From contig NZ_JBBPBZ010000004.1 of assembly GCF_038070105.1 (NCBI RefSeq), positions 1-64,000 on the forward strand: a DNA stretch of 64,000 nucleotides, read 5' to 3'. Under the pieces are notes generated by a model. It made no database searches, was not told the DNA's origin, and saw only the letters and a list, made by a program, of their open reading frames with translations. Made by a program: the position numbers and the translations under genes. Below, piece after piece: positions 1 to 9,269 of this stretch (position 1 is the stretch's first letter; each line of letters begins with the position of its first letter). The DNA is from Methylocystis sp. IM3. Its GTDB lineage: Bacteria; Pseudomonadota; Alphaproteobacteria; Rhizobiales; Beijerinckiaceae.

Positions 1-213
1 GGGATGATAGCCCGACCCATTCCGCCGTCGGGACGGCTCGCCTTCTTGGCCGTTGTCGAGCCGTCCATCCACGACCATCCCAGGCACCTACCCGCCGGCA
101 GAACTGCGGCACGGCGCTGCCAGTTCGAGGATTGCTTCTTGCTGATCCCCATCTCGTAAAGGGTATGAGGTTCGGTTCCATTGGTGGACCGAACTTCTCC
201 CTTCGTGTGCTGA

Positions 214-528
214 TTAGCGCCGGATGGGTTCGGCTTCGCCTTCTCCATTTCGGAAAGCAGCTGCCCGGCCCGGCGCTCGGCGCGAAGGCGGCGCAAAGGG
301 ATCTGGCGTCATAGCGCCCCGGCAGCGCAGGACGAGGGCGTAACGGCCGGACTCGGAGACGGTAAGGACGTTCGGGTTTCCATCGGCAGGAGTTCTCCCA
401 GTTAAACTGATGGAACCCCTCTCGTCTTGATCCAGCCTCTCGACAGCCATGCTGACGTTGCCGAGCCGGAGCGTCTCGCAGACATCCTTGGCGACGAACC
501 AGGGGTAGCATTTGAGGTCCGCCTCTTC
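214..528 (-). pseudogene. BRO-N domain fragment (phage antirepressor type)
   Basis: The minus-strand frame reads LKCYPWFVAKDVCETLRLGN and continues into a stretch ending VLTVSESGRYALVLRCRG. This is the pattern of the BRO family N-terminal DNA-binding domain found in phage antirepressors and toxin-like accessory genes. The frame opens just after an in-frame TAA at 531-529, so the usual first 15-20 residues and the start codon are missing. After RCRG the protein stops resembling the family, where an RxxEAKxFRRWV segment is expected. It is a relic, probably of a prophage or a BRO-type accessory gene. Confidence 0.65.
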
Positions 529-731
529 TTAGGCGCTTTTTCTGAATCCAATCTCTCGGATACGAATTTCCGCCACAGCCACTGAAACCCGGAATTCTGA
601 CGCACACGCTTCCGCGGTTCTCGCGCCGGCCGCCCATTTCTTAACTCAGAACCTATATCTCTATTTAGACTTGCGACCATTTCCGGAAGAGTTTCGTCTA
701 CGCGCCGTTTTGCAGTTTCCTCGGAGGCGGC

Positions 732-803
732 TTGGGCGTGTCAGCTATTGCCAAGAAGCTGGGTATCTGCCGGGCATCTGTGTATCGTGCCCTGGCGTCA
801 TGC
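732..803 (+). pseudogene. Resolvase/invertase C-terminal HTH fragment
   Basis: The reading frame GVSAIAKKLGICRASVYRAL is the C-terminal helix-turn-helix of serine recombinases of the Tn3 resolvase group. No catalytic domain lies upstream, and the frame runs on into sequence antisense to the neighbouring kinase. It is a short leftover of a transposon resolvase, not a functional gene. Confidence 0.6.
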
Positions 804-1816
804 TACTGGAAGGCTAATGATAAACTCACTGCCTTTATCAACGCCGTCACTCCGAGTTTCAATGAATCCATGATGAAGCTCGACAATCTGCTTCACAAGG
901 GCGAGGCCGATGCCCAGTCCCGATGGACATATTGAGTCTTCTGCCTGCTTGAATAACTCGAATATGGTCGGCAGAGCCTCTGGAGAAATGCCCCGCCCAT
1001 CATCTCGAACCGTGGTTACAAGGTAATCACCTTGATGCTTGATAGACACATCGATGCAGCCGCCTGCCGGGGTGAACTTAGAGGCCTTGTCGAGAAGATT
1101 GGTGAAGACTTGGGATAGACGGACCGGGTCCGCTTGAATTGTGGGCGTCTCTGGCTCAGTGGTGAAGAGAACACTTTGGCCAGCTTGTTCAATTGACGGC
1201 TTATTGGCTTCCACTGCACTCCGAACAATCTGAGATAAATCAACCAGCTCAGGGCGTAGGTCAATCTTCCCACCTTTGATGCGAGAGACTTCCAGTAAGT
1301 CATCAACCAATCTGACAAGACTGGTTGCCTGCCGGTCCATGATTTCGAGCAGGCTTCCGGGCGCATTGACGCCGGTCCTCTGCATAACGGCGAGACTATT
1401 GCGGAGAGTCGCAAGCGGGTTTCGAAGTTCATGAGCGAGCGTCATAAGATATATGTCCCGGGCACGTATCGCCTCTCGCAATTCGTGGTCGGCCTGTTGG
1501 CGTTTATCGATTATGAAGGCAGTGGCTAATATGCCCATGGTTACAAAGGCACGGTTAGTCCACATGACAGAATGCGCCGACTCTGTTGTCGATGGAGAGC
1601 CAATAACGCCGGCGAGCGGCACAAGAACGACGCTGGTGAGAGCCATGGCCCACATCATCCGCCGCTCTCCGTCCTGGCCAAGAATAGAAGCAGCACGAAA
1701 GCGTAGAGAAAAGGAACCATTATGTTTGCTGGGATTACTAAGTCGAGGGCGAATACCGAAGCGACAAGAAGCCATTTTACCAAAGGTAGCACCTTGTTGG
1801 TTGCGGTCATCTTCAT
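798..1816 (-). pseudogene. Membrane sensor histidine kinase, frameshifted
   Basis: The main open frame (1775-798, 325 codons) has one membrane segment, an H-box (LAHELRNPLATLRN), an N-box region, a G1 box (DDGRGISPE) and a G2 box (GLGIGLALVKQIVE), so it is an orthodox HisKA/HATPase_c kinase. The true start appears to be ATG at 1816 in another frame, MKMTATNKVLPLVKWLL, followed by a second hydrophobic segment. The two frames overlap at about 1675-1658, where a one-base indel near AGCGGCGG would join them. The invariant N-box Asn is also replaced by Lys (NLLDKASKFT). No response regulator is adjacent. Both lesions suggest an inactive gene; a sequencing error at the frameshift cannot be excluded. 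Confidence 0.75.
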
Positions 1817-1895
1817 GATAAGCAGACCTCTCGCAGCGAACGATAGAAGCGGTGCTGGGGGGAGCCAGCGTTGCGGCGGCCAGCGGTGAGCTACC

Positions 1896-2168
1896 TCATC
1901 GCGCCCTCATATCCGCCCGCGCCTTCCTCAGCCTCACGCCCGAGCCGCCGCCGTTCTCAGGGATAAACTCGACGCCCGCCGCCTCCAGGGCGGCGCGTAA
2001 TTTGGCCATCGCGCCGGCGCTCGCCTGATCTTTCCGAAGCCCTTCTGCCCGGTTGACTGTTTCAGCCGAAACACCGGCGGCGCTCGCGAGGTCGGTCCTA
2101 GACCAATTTAGCAGTCCCCTTGCGGCTCGAAGCTGCTCTGGAGATATCGACACAAATTCTGTTGACAT
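1896..2168 (-). CDS. XRE-family helix-turn-helix regulator
   Basis: The protein has 90 residues. Residues about 10-45 form a Cro/C1-type helix-turn-helix (SPEQLRAARGLLNWSRTDLA followed by GVSAETVNRAE). The C-terminal half (LRAALEAAGVEFIPENG) is the usual tail of short prophage or accessory XRE regulators. It is monocistronic, and its 5' end lies inside a direct repeat and beside a perfect inverted repeat (2150-2204), which suggests autoregulation. No toxin gene is recognisable next to it. The family assignment is firm and the regulon is unknown. Confidence 0.85.
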   Translation of the reverse strand: MSTEFVSISPEQLRAARGLLNWSRTDLASAAGVSAETVNRAEGLRKDQASAGAMAKLRAALEAAGVEFIPENGGGSGVRLRKARADMRAR

Positions 2169-2204
2169 GTTTTGTGTATCCTTTTACACAAATCCTGTTA
2201 ACAT
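2150..2204. promoter_or_regulatory. Putative operators of the XRE regulator
   Basis: A 19-bp direct repeat (2150-2168 and 2186-2204, 17 of 19 identical, spaced exactly 36 bp) brackets a perfect 8-bp inverted repeat, TTTGTGTA (2171-2178) and TACACAAA (2185-2192). The left copy overlaps the first codons of the regulator and the right copy contains the palindrome TGTTAACA. The layout fits a repressor covering its own promoter. Binding is inferred. Confidence 0.5.
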
Positions 2205-2275
2205 AAAAGCTGTCACTCAATCCAGAGACCAGACACGCGGAAACCACCGTTTTCCGCGAACAGCGGAGCCATCCC

Positions 2276-2539
2276 ATGCCTTGGAAAACAGCCGCTACCC
2301 TCATTGCCGCCGCCCCATTCGCCACCCTGTGCTTCGCCTTGCCCGGGCGGCTATTTGAGACGCACCGCGCGGCCAAAGCGTTGGAACTGGCCATCAGCGG
2401 CGCTGAGATCGATGACGAGGACGCAAAGAACGCCCTCGCCCTGCTCGCGAGCCCGTCTCGTCGGATCGAAGCCGGAAGCCGGGAATGGGCGGCGTGGTCC
2501 GCCTTCTACCGGGCGACGAAGGCAAGACGCGCGCCGTAG
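2276..2539 (+). CDS. Small hypothetical protein with N-terminal hydrophobic segment
   Basis: This 87-residue frame is divergent from the XRE gene. It begins MPWKTAATLIAAAPFATLCFA, a plausible signal peptide or single membrane anchor, followed by an Ala/Glu/Asp-rich helical part (AAKALELAISGAEIDDEDA). I do not recognise a family. The strong amphipathic helix and the AT-poor third positions favour a real gene, but the start and coding status are uncertain. Confidence 0.4.
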   Translation: MPWKTAATLIAAAPFATLCFALPGRLFETHRAAKALELAISGAEIDDEDAKNALALLASPSRRIEAGSREWAAWSAFYRATKARRAP

Positions 2540-2615
2540 GACAAGCGCGGGGGCTGGAGGTTTCCGAGCAGGTGGCCATCTTCCAAAGTAGCGGCAGAAT
2601 AATCGGGAAGGCGAT

Positions 2616-2927
2616 ATGGCCTATGAGTTCCAGACGAAGCTTTACCAATCGTCCGACGATTTGTGCCGGGCCATTGCAGCGACGTGGCTATCAGAGAGCG
2701 CCTTAAAATGGCAAAAGCAGATGGCCACCATTCTCGCCTATAAGACCAACGAAGAGCTCGCCGACGACGCGGTTAAGGGCCTTGGCCTCGTATGCTGTGA
2801 GCCCCGCAGCGCTAAAGCCGAGCGGCCCAAACGGAAGGAGCAACGCGGCCTCACACGCGAGGATATTGCGGCTGGCTTCGCGTGGGTGCGCGAGCACTTG
2901 GATGCATTACCGCCGAGTGCGCTATGA
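2616..2927 (+). CDS. Hypothetical protein, 103 aa
   Basis: It begins MAYEFQTKLYQSSDDLCRAI after a GGGAAGG ribosome-binding-like sequence. The composition is globular in the first half, with a basic linker (KAERPKRKEQR) and a helical C-terminus (TREDIAAGFAWVREHLDAL). No family is recognised. It lies 76 bp behind the preceding small gene on the same strand and could share its transcript. Confidence 0.45.
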   Translation: MAYEFQTKLYQSSDDLCRAIAATWLSESALKWQKQMATILAYKTNEELADDAVKGLGLVCCEPRSAKAERPKRKEQRGLTREDIAAGFAWVREHLDALPPSAL

Positions 2928-3455
2928 CCTACGATCGGCGCGCGATCATGTGTGACGCCTAGAAACGCTTCCGTGACGGTCAGCGCCTCGGGCTGGGGTG
3001 GACCTTTGGCCGCTGCTTTCCCCGGCATGGCAGGCGGCGAAGATCAGGCGGGGAAGCTCTCCAAGCGGTGCCCGTAGGCGCGCTGGCGCGTGCGTCGCTT
3101 GTCTTCGTAATGATCACCGCCAGCTATTCTTCCTGTGGCGCGACCAGGATAAGCCTCAATAGATAATCCCTTCGGCCAGATCATACTCACCGCCATGGGC
3201 GTGGCTATCGTAATGCTCTTCGGCCTCAAGATAGCGAAGGTATTGATCGCGGTCGCCGCGGCGCCACTTGCAACCAACTAAAGTGCTGCCTGCACACCGT
3301 CTTGCTTTTATGAAATCAGCCGCTTAGGCTTTCCACAAGCCGACAGACTTCGCCGACAAGAGAAACGCCCCTACCATGGATGTATCGGCTGGGCGTTTTT
3401 TGGTTTTTGATGGACCGCGACGACGCTGGCTCCAAAATAGCTAGAACCTGAGGTC
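2928..3455. other. Gene-poor stretch
   Basis: No convincing gene is seen. A short plus-strand frame at 3196-3282 (MGVAIVMLFGLKIAKVLIAV, 28 codons) resembles a membrane helix but has no clear ribosome-binding site. The stretch ends in the terminator-like hairpin at 3363-3401. Confidence 0.4.
3363..3401 (+). terminator. Rho-independent-like hairpin
   Basis: The arms AAACGCCC (3363-3370) and GGGCGTTT (3391-3398) are followed by a T-rich run that resumes after GG. The loop is about 20 bases, long for a terminator, so the strength is uncertain. It would end transcripts arriving from the small genes at 2.3-2.9 kb. Confidence 0.45.
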
Positions 3456-3819
3456 AGCGCAAAAGTGCCCGCTCGATTTCGTCGCCGTGACGTAGCCAGG
3501 GATCAACATAATGCTCTGGAAGCTTAACGTAATTGGCTATTTCGGAAATAGTCCGAGACCCGTCTCCAAACGCCGTTATGAGCACCGCCATTGCCCGAAA
3601 AGCCCCAAGATGGTCATTAAGGGCAGGAAGAAACGGCGCACCTTTGAGGAGGGAGATGGATCGTTTCGTTTCGATGCTGTTTCCCAAGGGTGAACGTTGG
3701 CTCGTTGACCTGAAATTCTTCCCTGGGGAACAGCCTGTCACGGTGGAAGAGTCCTGCGAAGAAGTGCATTCTGCCTTCTTGTAGGTGGAGTCCGGCCAAT
3801 CTGACGGTCTGACCGGCAA
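3454..3819 (-). CDS. Doubtful hypothetical protein
   Basis: The minus-strand frame has a protein-like C-terminal part (NDHLGAFRAMAVLITAFGDG, then SEIANYVKLPEHYVDPWL) but a Ser/Thr-rich, unconvincing N-terminal part that overlaps the small plus-strand frame at 3656-3784. If real, it is probably only the 3' end of a decayed gene. No family is recognised. Confidence 0.25.
   Translation of the reverse strand: MPVRPSDWPDSTYKKAECTSSQDSSTVTGCSPGKNFRSTSQRSPLGNSIETKRSISLLKGAPFLPALNDHLGAFRAMAVLITAFGDGSRTISEIANYVKLPEHYVDPWLRHGDEIERALLR
3656..3784 (+). CDS. Small hypothetical protein, 42 aa
   Basis: MDRFVSMLFPKGERWLVDLK and the rest of the frame have a balanced, protein-like composition and follow a strong GAGGAGGG Shine-Dalgarno sequence, although the spacing to ATG is short (about 3 bases). 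The frame ends at a TAG, after which the same frame still looks coding for about 35 codons, so it may be the front of a gene shortened by a nonsense mutation. It conflicts with the minus-strand frame on the same bases. Confidence 0.35.
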   Translation: MDRFVSMLFPKGERWLVDLKFFPGEQPVTVEESCEEVHSAFL

Positions 3820-3918
3820 CAGCCGCCGTCTTCATGGTATTTTTCTTCATGGCATGGCCTCCCCTCCGTCGCTCCACCAGGGGAATCGTTTGGGTTAGGT
3901 AACCCGGAGACCACGCCA

Positions 3919-4036
3919 ACCAAATTTCAACCACCTTCGCGACGGGACCGCCTACCCGGTCGTCCAGGCGTTCTGCCAAGAGCGTCAGTTGGGATCGATC
4001 GGCGCCTTCTAAAAAACGTCCCGTCATCTTCCCCAT
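3919..4036 (-). pseudogene. IS1182-type transposase N-terminal fragment
   Basis: MTGRFLEGADRSQLTLLAER and the following LDDRV match the characteristic first residues of IS1182-group transposases (FxEGxDRxQxTLxPExLDD). The similarity ends after about 39 codons, and the DDE catalytic core is absent. It is a truncated insertion-sequence remnant. Confidence 0.6.
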
Positions 4037-4253
4037 CGAGCGACGAGGGAATTGTAACTTACTCGCGCGTTTTTACAACCAGGGTCATGAGCTTGCCCCT
4101 CGCTTGGCGAAGCTGTGAGGCGTAGCTGGGGACGTGCAAGTGGAGCGGCAATTGGCCGCGCCGCCTCGATCTCAATTCAATTTAAAAAGACCGTAGCTTC
4201 GCCCAGGCTCTGGGCAAGCGAGCATTTGACATTGCAATAGCGGGAAGCGCCCT

Positions 4254-5423
4254 ATGGGACATATCGATTCAATCTTGGACGCCGTTCGACAGATTGAGCC
4301 GGTCATTCGAGAGAATGCGGCGGCCGCCGAGCGTGATCGCAGACTGTCGGCGCCGGCGGCCGCCGCGATGCGAGAGGCGGGTCTTTATCAGCTATGGCGG
4401 CCGAAAGCGCTCGGCGGACTCGAAGTCGATCCTCTTACGGCTTTCCGCGTGATCGAGGAGTTAGGCCGCATCGACAGCGCGGCGAGCTGGAATCTGCAGG
4501 TTTCCATCGCCCACGATCTGTTCGGGCCCTGGTTCGGCGACGCCGCCGCGCGCGAAATATCCGGGGGCGACGCCGTCGCCGTCGGCGGCCAGCAACCGGC
4601 GCGCCAGGCTGTTCCCGTCGAGGGAGGCTATCTCCTGTCGGGCCGAACCCCTTTTGTCAGCGGCGCACATCAGGCGACAGTGTATCTTGGCTACGCCAAC
4701 ATATTCGAAAATGGCGAGCTGCGCCGGGGCGCTGACGGCGCGCCCGAAACTCTCCTGGTCGCCTGCCCCGCGAAAGACGCCGAAATCATCGACAATTGGA
4801 ACGTCATCGGCATGCGCGGCACCGGCAGTCACGACGTTGAAATGAAGGACGCGTTCATTCCCGCGCACTGGGCCGTCCCATGGGCGCCGTTGCAAAAGCC
4901 GGGAAGCGCCTATGGGGGGCCCCTCTATCGTCTCACGGTATGGCCGGCGATTGCGGCCCTCACGCCGCCGGCGCTGGGCATTGCCCGCGCCGCGATCGAC
5001 GAGGCCATCGAACTCATAAAGGCGAAGACCCCAGCGTTCGGCGCCAAGACGCTGAAGGTTCATGGCCTCGCGCAGTCGCAACTCGCGCGCGCCGAAGCAA
5101 AGCTCAGCGGCGGTCGCGCCTTTTTCTACCAGACATTCGAGGAGGCGTATGCGGAAGCCGTCGCCGGATGCCCCATCGACATTGAGCTGAAGGCGAAAAT
5201 GCAGCTCGCAATGACCCACGCCATGCTCGAAGCTGCGGCCGCCGTCGACATTGTCCACGAGATCGTTGGCGCGTCAGGCGTGCGTGATGAATACAGCTTC
5301 TCCCGCCATTTCCGCGACATTCACGTCATCACCCAGCATGGCTTCATCAACTCCGCCAAGTTGCTGCCGGTGGGGCAGATTATGCTGGGGCTCGCGCCTG
5401 ACTGGCCGTTCTTTGCCTTCTGA
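4254..5423 (+). CDS. Acyl-CoA dehydrogenase-fold flavoprotein
   Basis: The protein has 389 residues with the three-part acyl-CoA dehydrogenase fold: an N-terminal helical domain (GLYQLWRPKALGG near residue 45), a central beta domain (GTGSHDVEMKDAFIP near 185) and a C-terminal helical domain ending RHFRDIHVITQHG. The C-terminal layout is that of the acyl-CoA_dh_2 branch, which contains flavin-dependent monooxygenases of the HpaB/DszC type as well as dehydrogenases. The catalytic Glu of classical acyl-CoA dehydrogenases is not evident. No flavin reductase lies nearby, so the substrate is unknown. The ATG start follows GGGAAG. Its 3' end is overlapped by the tail of the adjacent broken IS6 transposase. 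Confidence 0.85.
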   Translation: MGHIDSILDAVRQIEPVIRENAAAAERDRRLSAPAAAAMREAGLYQLWRPKALGGLEVDPLTAFRVIEELGRIDSAASWNLQVSIAHDLFGPWFGDAAAREISGGDAVAVGGQQPARQAVPVEGGYLLSGRTPFVSGAHQATVYLGYANIFENGELRRGADGAPETLLVACPAKDAEIIDNWNVIGMRGTGSHDVEMKDAFIPAHWAVPWAPLQKPGSAYGGPLYRLTVWPAIAALTPPALGIARAAIDEAIELIKAKTPAFGAKTLKVHGLAQSQLARAEAKLSGGRAFFYQTFEEAYAEAVAGCPIDIELKAKMQLAMTHAMLEAAAAVDIVHEIVGASGVRDEYSFSRHFRDIHVITQHGFINSAKLLPVGQIMLGLAPDWPFFAF

Positions 5424-6179
5424 CAGTCGCCGGCTCAATATTTGGCTGTGTTGCGTTAATTTCATTAGAGCATGGGTCCGGGTGCTCCTCGGAGCATTTC
5501 AGGCGGCCAATGAATAAAACTGTTCTGCCGGCGGAGAGACTTCTGCTCGTGTCGGAAACTATCTGGCCTTTGTTGATCATGTGCATGAGTTCGATGCCTT
5601 GCAAGGTGGTTCGGGCCGAGTGAAAAGAATTGAAACCAAGCGCCAGCCGCACCACTCGCTTGACGACTCGGTGGTCCTGTTCGACGATGTTATTCAGGTA
5701 TTTGATTTGCCGCATCTCGATCTCTTGACCGGTTTCCTCCTTGAGCGCCTCGATGGCTGCCGCATTGGCGTCGCTCTTGTCGATCGTAATCTTTTCCGGC
5801 AGGCCGTGTTGCCCGACCGCTTTCTTGAAAAAACGCAGAGCGGCTTTCTTATCGCGGTAGGCTGCCAACAAGAAATCGATGGTGTTCCCCTGCTTGTCGA
5901 CGGCGCGGTAGAGGTATTTCCACTGGCCGTTGACCTTGATGTAGGTCTCGTCCATCCGCCAGCTGTTGCCGACCGCGCGCTTCTCGCCTTTCCGGAAGGC
6001 GGCCTCTAACTGCGGCGTGAATTTCTGGACCCAGCGGTAAATGTTGGAATGGTCAACCTTAACGCCGCGTTCGAGCATCATTTCTCTAGGTTCCGGTAGC
6101 TGAGAGGATAGGCGAGGTACCAGCGGACACAAAGCAGGATGATGTCCTTTTCGAAGCGGTGTCCTTTGAAGTCGATCAT
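5380..6179 (-). pseudogene. IS6-family transposase, frameshifted
   Basis: The DDE transposase of the IS26 group is clear: HSNIYRWVQKF, the first Asp in WRMDETYIKVNGQWKYLYRA, the second in ITIDKSDANAAAI and the Glu in YLNNIVEQDHR. The ATG at 6179 begins MIDFKGHRFEKDIILLCVRW, and the frame breaks at about 6090, where one G is missing (CTAGAGAAATG instead of CTAGAGGAAATG). At the other end the frame has no stop inside the element: it reads through the presumed terminal repeat (GGCTGTGTTGCGTTAA, starting 5444) and 44 bases into the 3' end of the dehydrogenase gene. A matching right terminal repeat was not found with confidence. Confidence 0.85.
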
Positions 6180-6230
6180 GGGGGCCAATCTAAGCGTTGC
6201 CGGGTGGACCCACAGCTTAACCAAGGGACC

Positions 6231-6415
6231 ATTCCGGTCAGCGGCGATGCATCCCGCGTCGCCGAGCAGAGCATATCCGGCATGCTGCCATCATGGATCC
6301 CTGTGAGCAGCGCCATGACGGCAAAAGTCGGCGCGGCTGCAAGGCCGAGCCAACCAGCCGCGCCGAGCGCCGCCGCATGGCTGCGGCGCTCGGTTTCATT
6401 GCCGGAGGCGATCAT
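6231..6415 (-). pseudogene. Truncated small membrane protein
   Basis: The frame MIASGNETERRSHAAALGAA leads into a hydrophobic segment (GLAAAPTFAVMALLTGIHDG) and a conserved-looking MPDMLCSATRDASPLTGMVP, after which the sequence becomes element-like (WLSCGSTRQRL). The expected second membrane segment is missing, apparently removed by the IS6 insertion. Its ATG overlaps the stop of the DUF899 gene (ATGA), so the two formed an operon. Confidence 0.5.
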
Positions 6416-7182
6416 CGCGTCACCTGCTCATAACTGTCGTGGTGACGCCACCAGACGCCATCTTCGTTGCGCCCTCTGGGGGCGCGGTCGAGCCACTGGT
6501 ACATGCCCCAGAGCCCGTCCAGTCCGCGGGCGTAGGTCGAATAGCTGTGATAGACGACGCCGTCCTCGAGAACGAAAGCGCTGAGGCCCGGCCGCTCGCG
6601 CACGTAGGCGATCGGTTCGGCGCCGGCCATGACCGCGTTCTCGATCACGACGGGCGGAAGTGTCGTCTCGGTCATCGCGTGGTCGCCGCGACGGAAATTG
6701 TATTCACTGCCGCCGTTGCGCTGCTGCTCCTCGGTAATCGAGACGTTGAAATCGTAGTTGAAGTCGCCGTCCTCCGATGACGCCCAAGGAAAAGTCCAGC
6801 CCATCCGCTGTTTGAACGCCTGCAGCTTCGGAAGCGGCGCACGCGATGTCGCCCAGAGCATCACGTCGTGGTTGACGAGATGCACCGCGATGCCGTTGAA
6901 GCCGTCGGCAATCGATGAGCAGGAAATGCAACCCGCTTTGTAGTCCGGCCCGAACATGAAGTGATAGACGAAGAGCTGCGAGCGCCCCCGGAAGAGATCC
7001 GCAAGCGAAGCCTTCCCTTCGTCGATGTCGAACCGATAGTCCTTTTCCACGCGGACCCAAGGCAGTTCCTGGCGGCGCCGCGCGAGTTCATCGCTCTGCC
7101 GCGTCGCCGCCTTTTCGGCGTCAAGCAGCTCGAGCCGCGCCGCGAGCCACTGTTAGCGCGTGCCGGTCTTGTGTGTCGTCAT
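6412..7182 (-). pseudogene. DUF899 thioredoxin-like protein with a nonsense codon
   Basis: The frame from ATG at 7182 reads MTTHKTGTR, then TAA (7155-7153), then QWLAARLELLDAEKA and on through RRRQELPWVRVEKDYRFD to a normal C-terminus. It is a complete DUF899 protein (thioredoxin-fold family) interrupted at codon 10. The Cys pair GCISCSS near the start of the core fits the family's dithiol motif. A GTG at 7050 could restart translation, giving 212 residues without the N-terminal helix. The neighbouring truncated membrane gene overlaps its stop codon. Confidence 0.8.
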
Positions 7183-7267
7183 CGTCAATCTCCGTAACCG
7201 AACCGATGTGAGTTAGACTAGGACCGGACTCGGGCTTCCTGGGAGTTACAAGTGTGACGGGATTTCG

Positions 7268-8493
7268 GTGGACTCGCTGATCACAGCGGCGGCGCGGGCG
7301 CTCGCGATGGGCGACCCCCTCGGCGGCTGAACAGAGTGGCGCTTCGCGATGACGCGGCGGCGCTCGCGCTTCGCGGCATCGCCATGGCCCAGCTCGGCGA
7401 CCTTAACTGCGCGAAGGCGCTAATGCGGCGAGCAGCCGACGCCTTCGGCCCGCGAGAGGCGGTCGCTCGCGCGAGATGCGTCGTCGCCGAGGCTGAGATC
7501 GCGCTTGCTTCGCGCGACCTCACCTGGCCCACGAAGACGCTCGCCGTGGCATTGAAGACTCTCGAAGCGTATGGCGACAGCGCGAACGCCGCCCATGCGC
7601 GCTATCTCGAGGCCCGGCGCCTTCTCCTGATCGGGCGCCTCGACGAGGCCGAGCACAGGCTCGCGCAGTTCGATCTCTCGGGCATAACGCCTGCGCTGCG
7701 CACGATACATGAGCTCGCGGTCGCCGGGGTCTCCATGCGGCGCGTCCGCGCAAGGGCGGCGCACGCAACCCTCATCCGCGCCGAGGAAGCCGCGCGCTGG
7801 GCGCGCATTCCGGCGCTCGCGGCGGAGGTCGAACAAGCGCTCGCTGTCCTGAAAACGCCTGTGGCGCGGCTGATCGCGCGCGGCGAGGAGCGCGCTCTCC
7901 TGCTAGAAGAAGTCGAGGCGCTGTTCGCATCGGATGCGCATGTCATCGACGCTTGCCGCAATCTCGTGCGCGAGCGAAACATGATCGTGCCGCTTGCAAA
8001 GCGTCCCGTGCTGTTTGCGCTCGCGCGCGTGCTTGGCGAGGCATGGCCCGGGGACGTGCCCCGGGATGTGCTGCTTATTAACGCCTTCGGCGCGAAGCAC
8101 GCCGACGAATCCCATCGCGCGCGGTTGAGAGTCGAGATCGGGCGGCTGCGGAGGCTGCTTCGGGCGGTCGCCCGCGTGAACGCGACGAAACGAGGATTCG
8201 CGCTCGCTCCGCAGGGCGCGCGCGAGGTCATCGTGTTGGCGCGACCGGTTGAAGAACGGCACGCGGCGGCGCTCGCCTTTCTGGCAGACGGGGAGTCATG
8301 GTCGGGCTCGGCGCTCGCACTCGCACTCGCACTCGGCGCCAGCCAGCGCACCGTGCAGCGCGCCCTCAAGGAACTTGCTGCGGCGGGAAAGGCACAGGCA
8401 TTCGGCCGCGGGCGGGCGCTGCGCTGGATGACCCCGCCGCTCCCGGGATTCGCGACAACCTTGTTACTCCCTGCTCCGCTCCCGGCCGACTAG
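7268..8493 (+). pseudogene. HTH transcriptional regulator, frameshifted near the start
   Basis: The long frame starts only at GTG 7336, but the preceding sequence from GTG 7268 reads VDSLITAAARALAMGDPLGG and hits TGA at 7328; a one-base indel within GGCGGC (7322-7327) would join it to LNRVALRDDAAALALRGIAM. The product has helical TPR-like repeats (residues about 10-180) and a C-terminal helix-turn-helix (SALALALALGASQRTVQRAL). It precedes a beta-propeller gene by nine bases and lies divergent from the DUF899 gene, so it may have regulated them. The effector is unknown. Confidence 0.7.
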
Positions 8494-8502
8494 GATGGAA
8501 GA

Positions 8503-9147
8503 ATGAAAACTTCAAAGGCAAAGATGGTTCGCGAATACGGGCCCTTCCCCGAGGCCGAACAGGTCCACGGGGTCTCGTTCAATGGCAAGCATGTCTGGTT
8601 CGCATCTGGCAACCGGCTGAACGCCTTCGATCCGGAGAGCGGCAAGAAGCTGCGCTCGCACGATGTCGCTGGGCATGCAGGCACCGCGTTCGACGGCGAG
8701 CATCTGTTCCAGATCGCCGAGAGCCGCATCGAGAAGATCGACCCGAAAACCGGCCGCGTGTTCGCCACGATTCCGGCTCCCGGCGGCGGTGGTGACTCGG
8801 GACTTGCCTGGGCCGAAGGCACACTATGGGTCGGCCAGTATCGGGAGCGGAAAATCCATCAGATCGTCCCGGAGACCGGAGTGATCCTTCGCACCATCGA
8901 ATCCAATCGCTTCGTCACCGGCGTCACATGGGTCGACGGCGAGATGTGGCACGGCACCTGGGAGGATGGCGAGAGTGATCTAAGACGCATTGATCCACAA
9001 ACGGGAGAGGTGCGGGAACGGATCGAGATGCCGCGTGGCGTCGTCGTATCGGGGCTTGAATCCAATGGCGGCGATCTGTTCTTTTGCGGAGGCGGAAGCA
9101 GCGGCAAGGTGAGAGCCGTCCGCCGGACCACCAAAGCACCAGAGTAG
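8503..9147 (+). CDS. Beta-propeller protein (glutaminyl cyclotransferase/NHL-like)
   Basis: The protein has 214 residues and no signal peptide. It is built of repeated blades of about 40 residues, each carrying a pattern such as VWFASGNRLNAFDPESGKKL, RIEKIDPKTGRVFATIPAPG and LRRIDPQTGEVRERIEMP. The repeats resemble the propeller of plant-type glutaminyl cyclotransferases and Vgb-like proteins, but five short blades and no obvious catalytic residues leave the activity open. It follows the broken regulator by nine bases on the same strand and probably shares its transcript. Confidence 0.75.
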   Translation: MKTSKAKMVREYGPFPEAEQVHGVSFNGKHVWFASGNRLNAFDPESGKKLRSHDVAGHAGTAFDGEHLFQIAESRIEKIDPKTGRVFATIPAPGGGGDSGLAWAEGTLWVGQYRERKIHQIVPETGVILRTIESNRFVTGVTWVDGEMWHGTWEDGESDLRRIDPQTGEVRERIEMPRGVVVSGLESNGGDLFFCGGGSSGKVRAVRRTTKAPE

Positions 9148-9269
9148 CCTAAGGATTATTGACTACTACCGGTGGTCCAATGGCGACACGCGCCCTCCGC
9201 TGATCGAGACAACCACTTACAAAGGTTCAATTTCTATCTGGAGAGTTGTGGCGGTCGCCGGCCTGCTGT

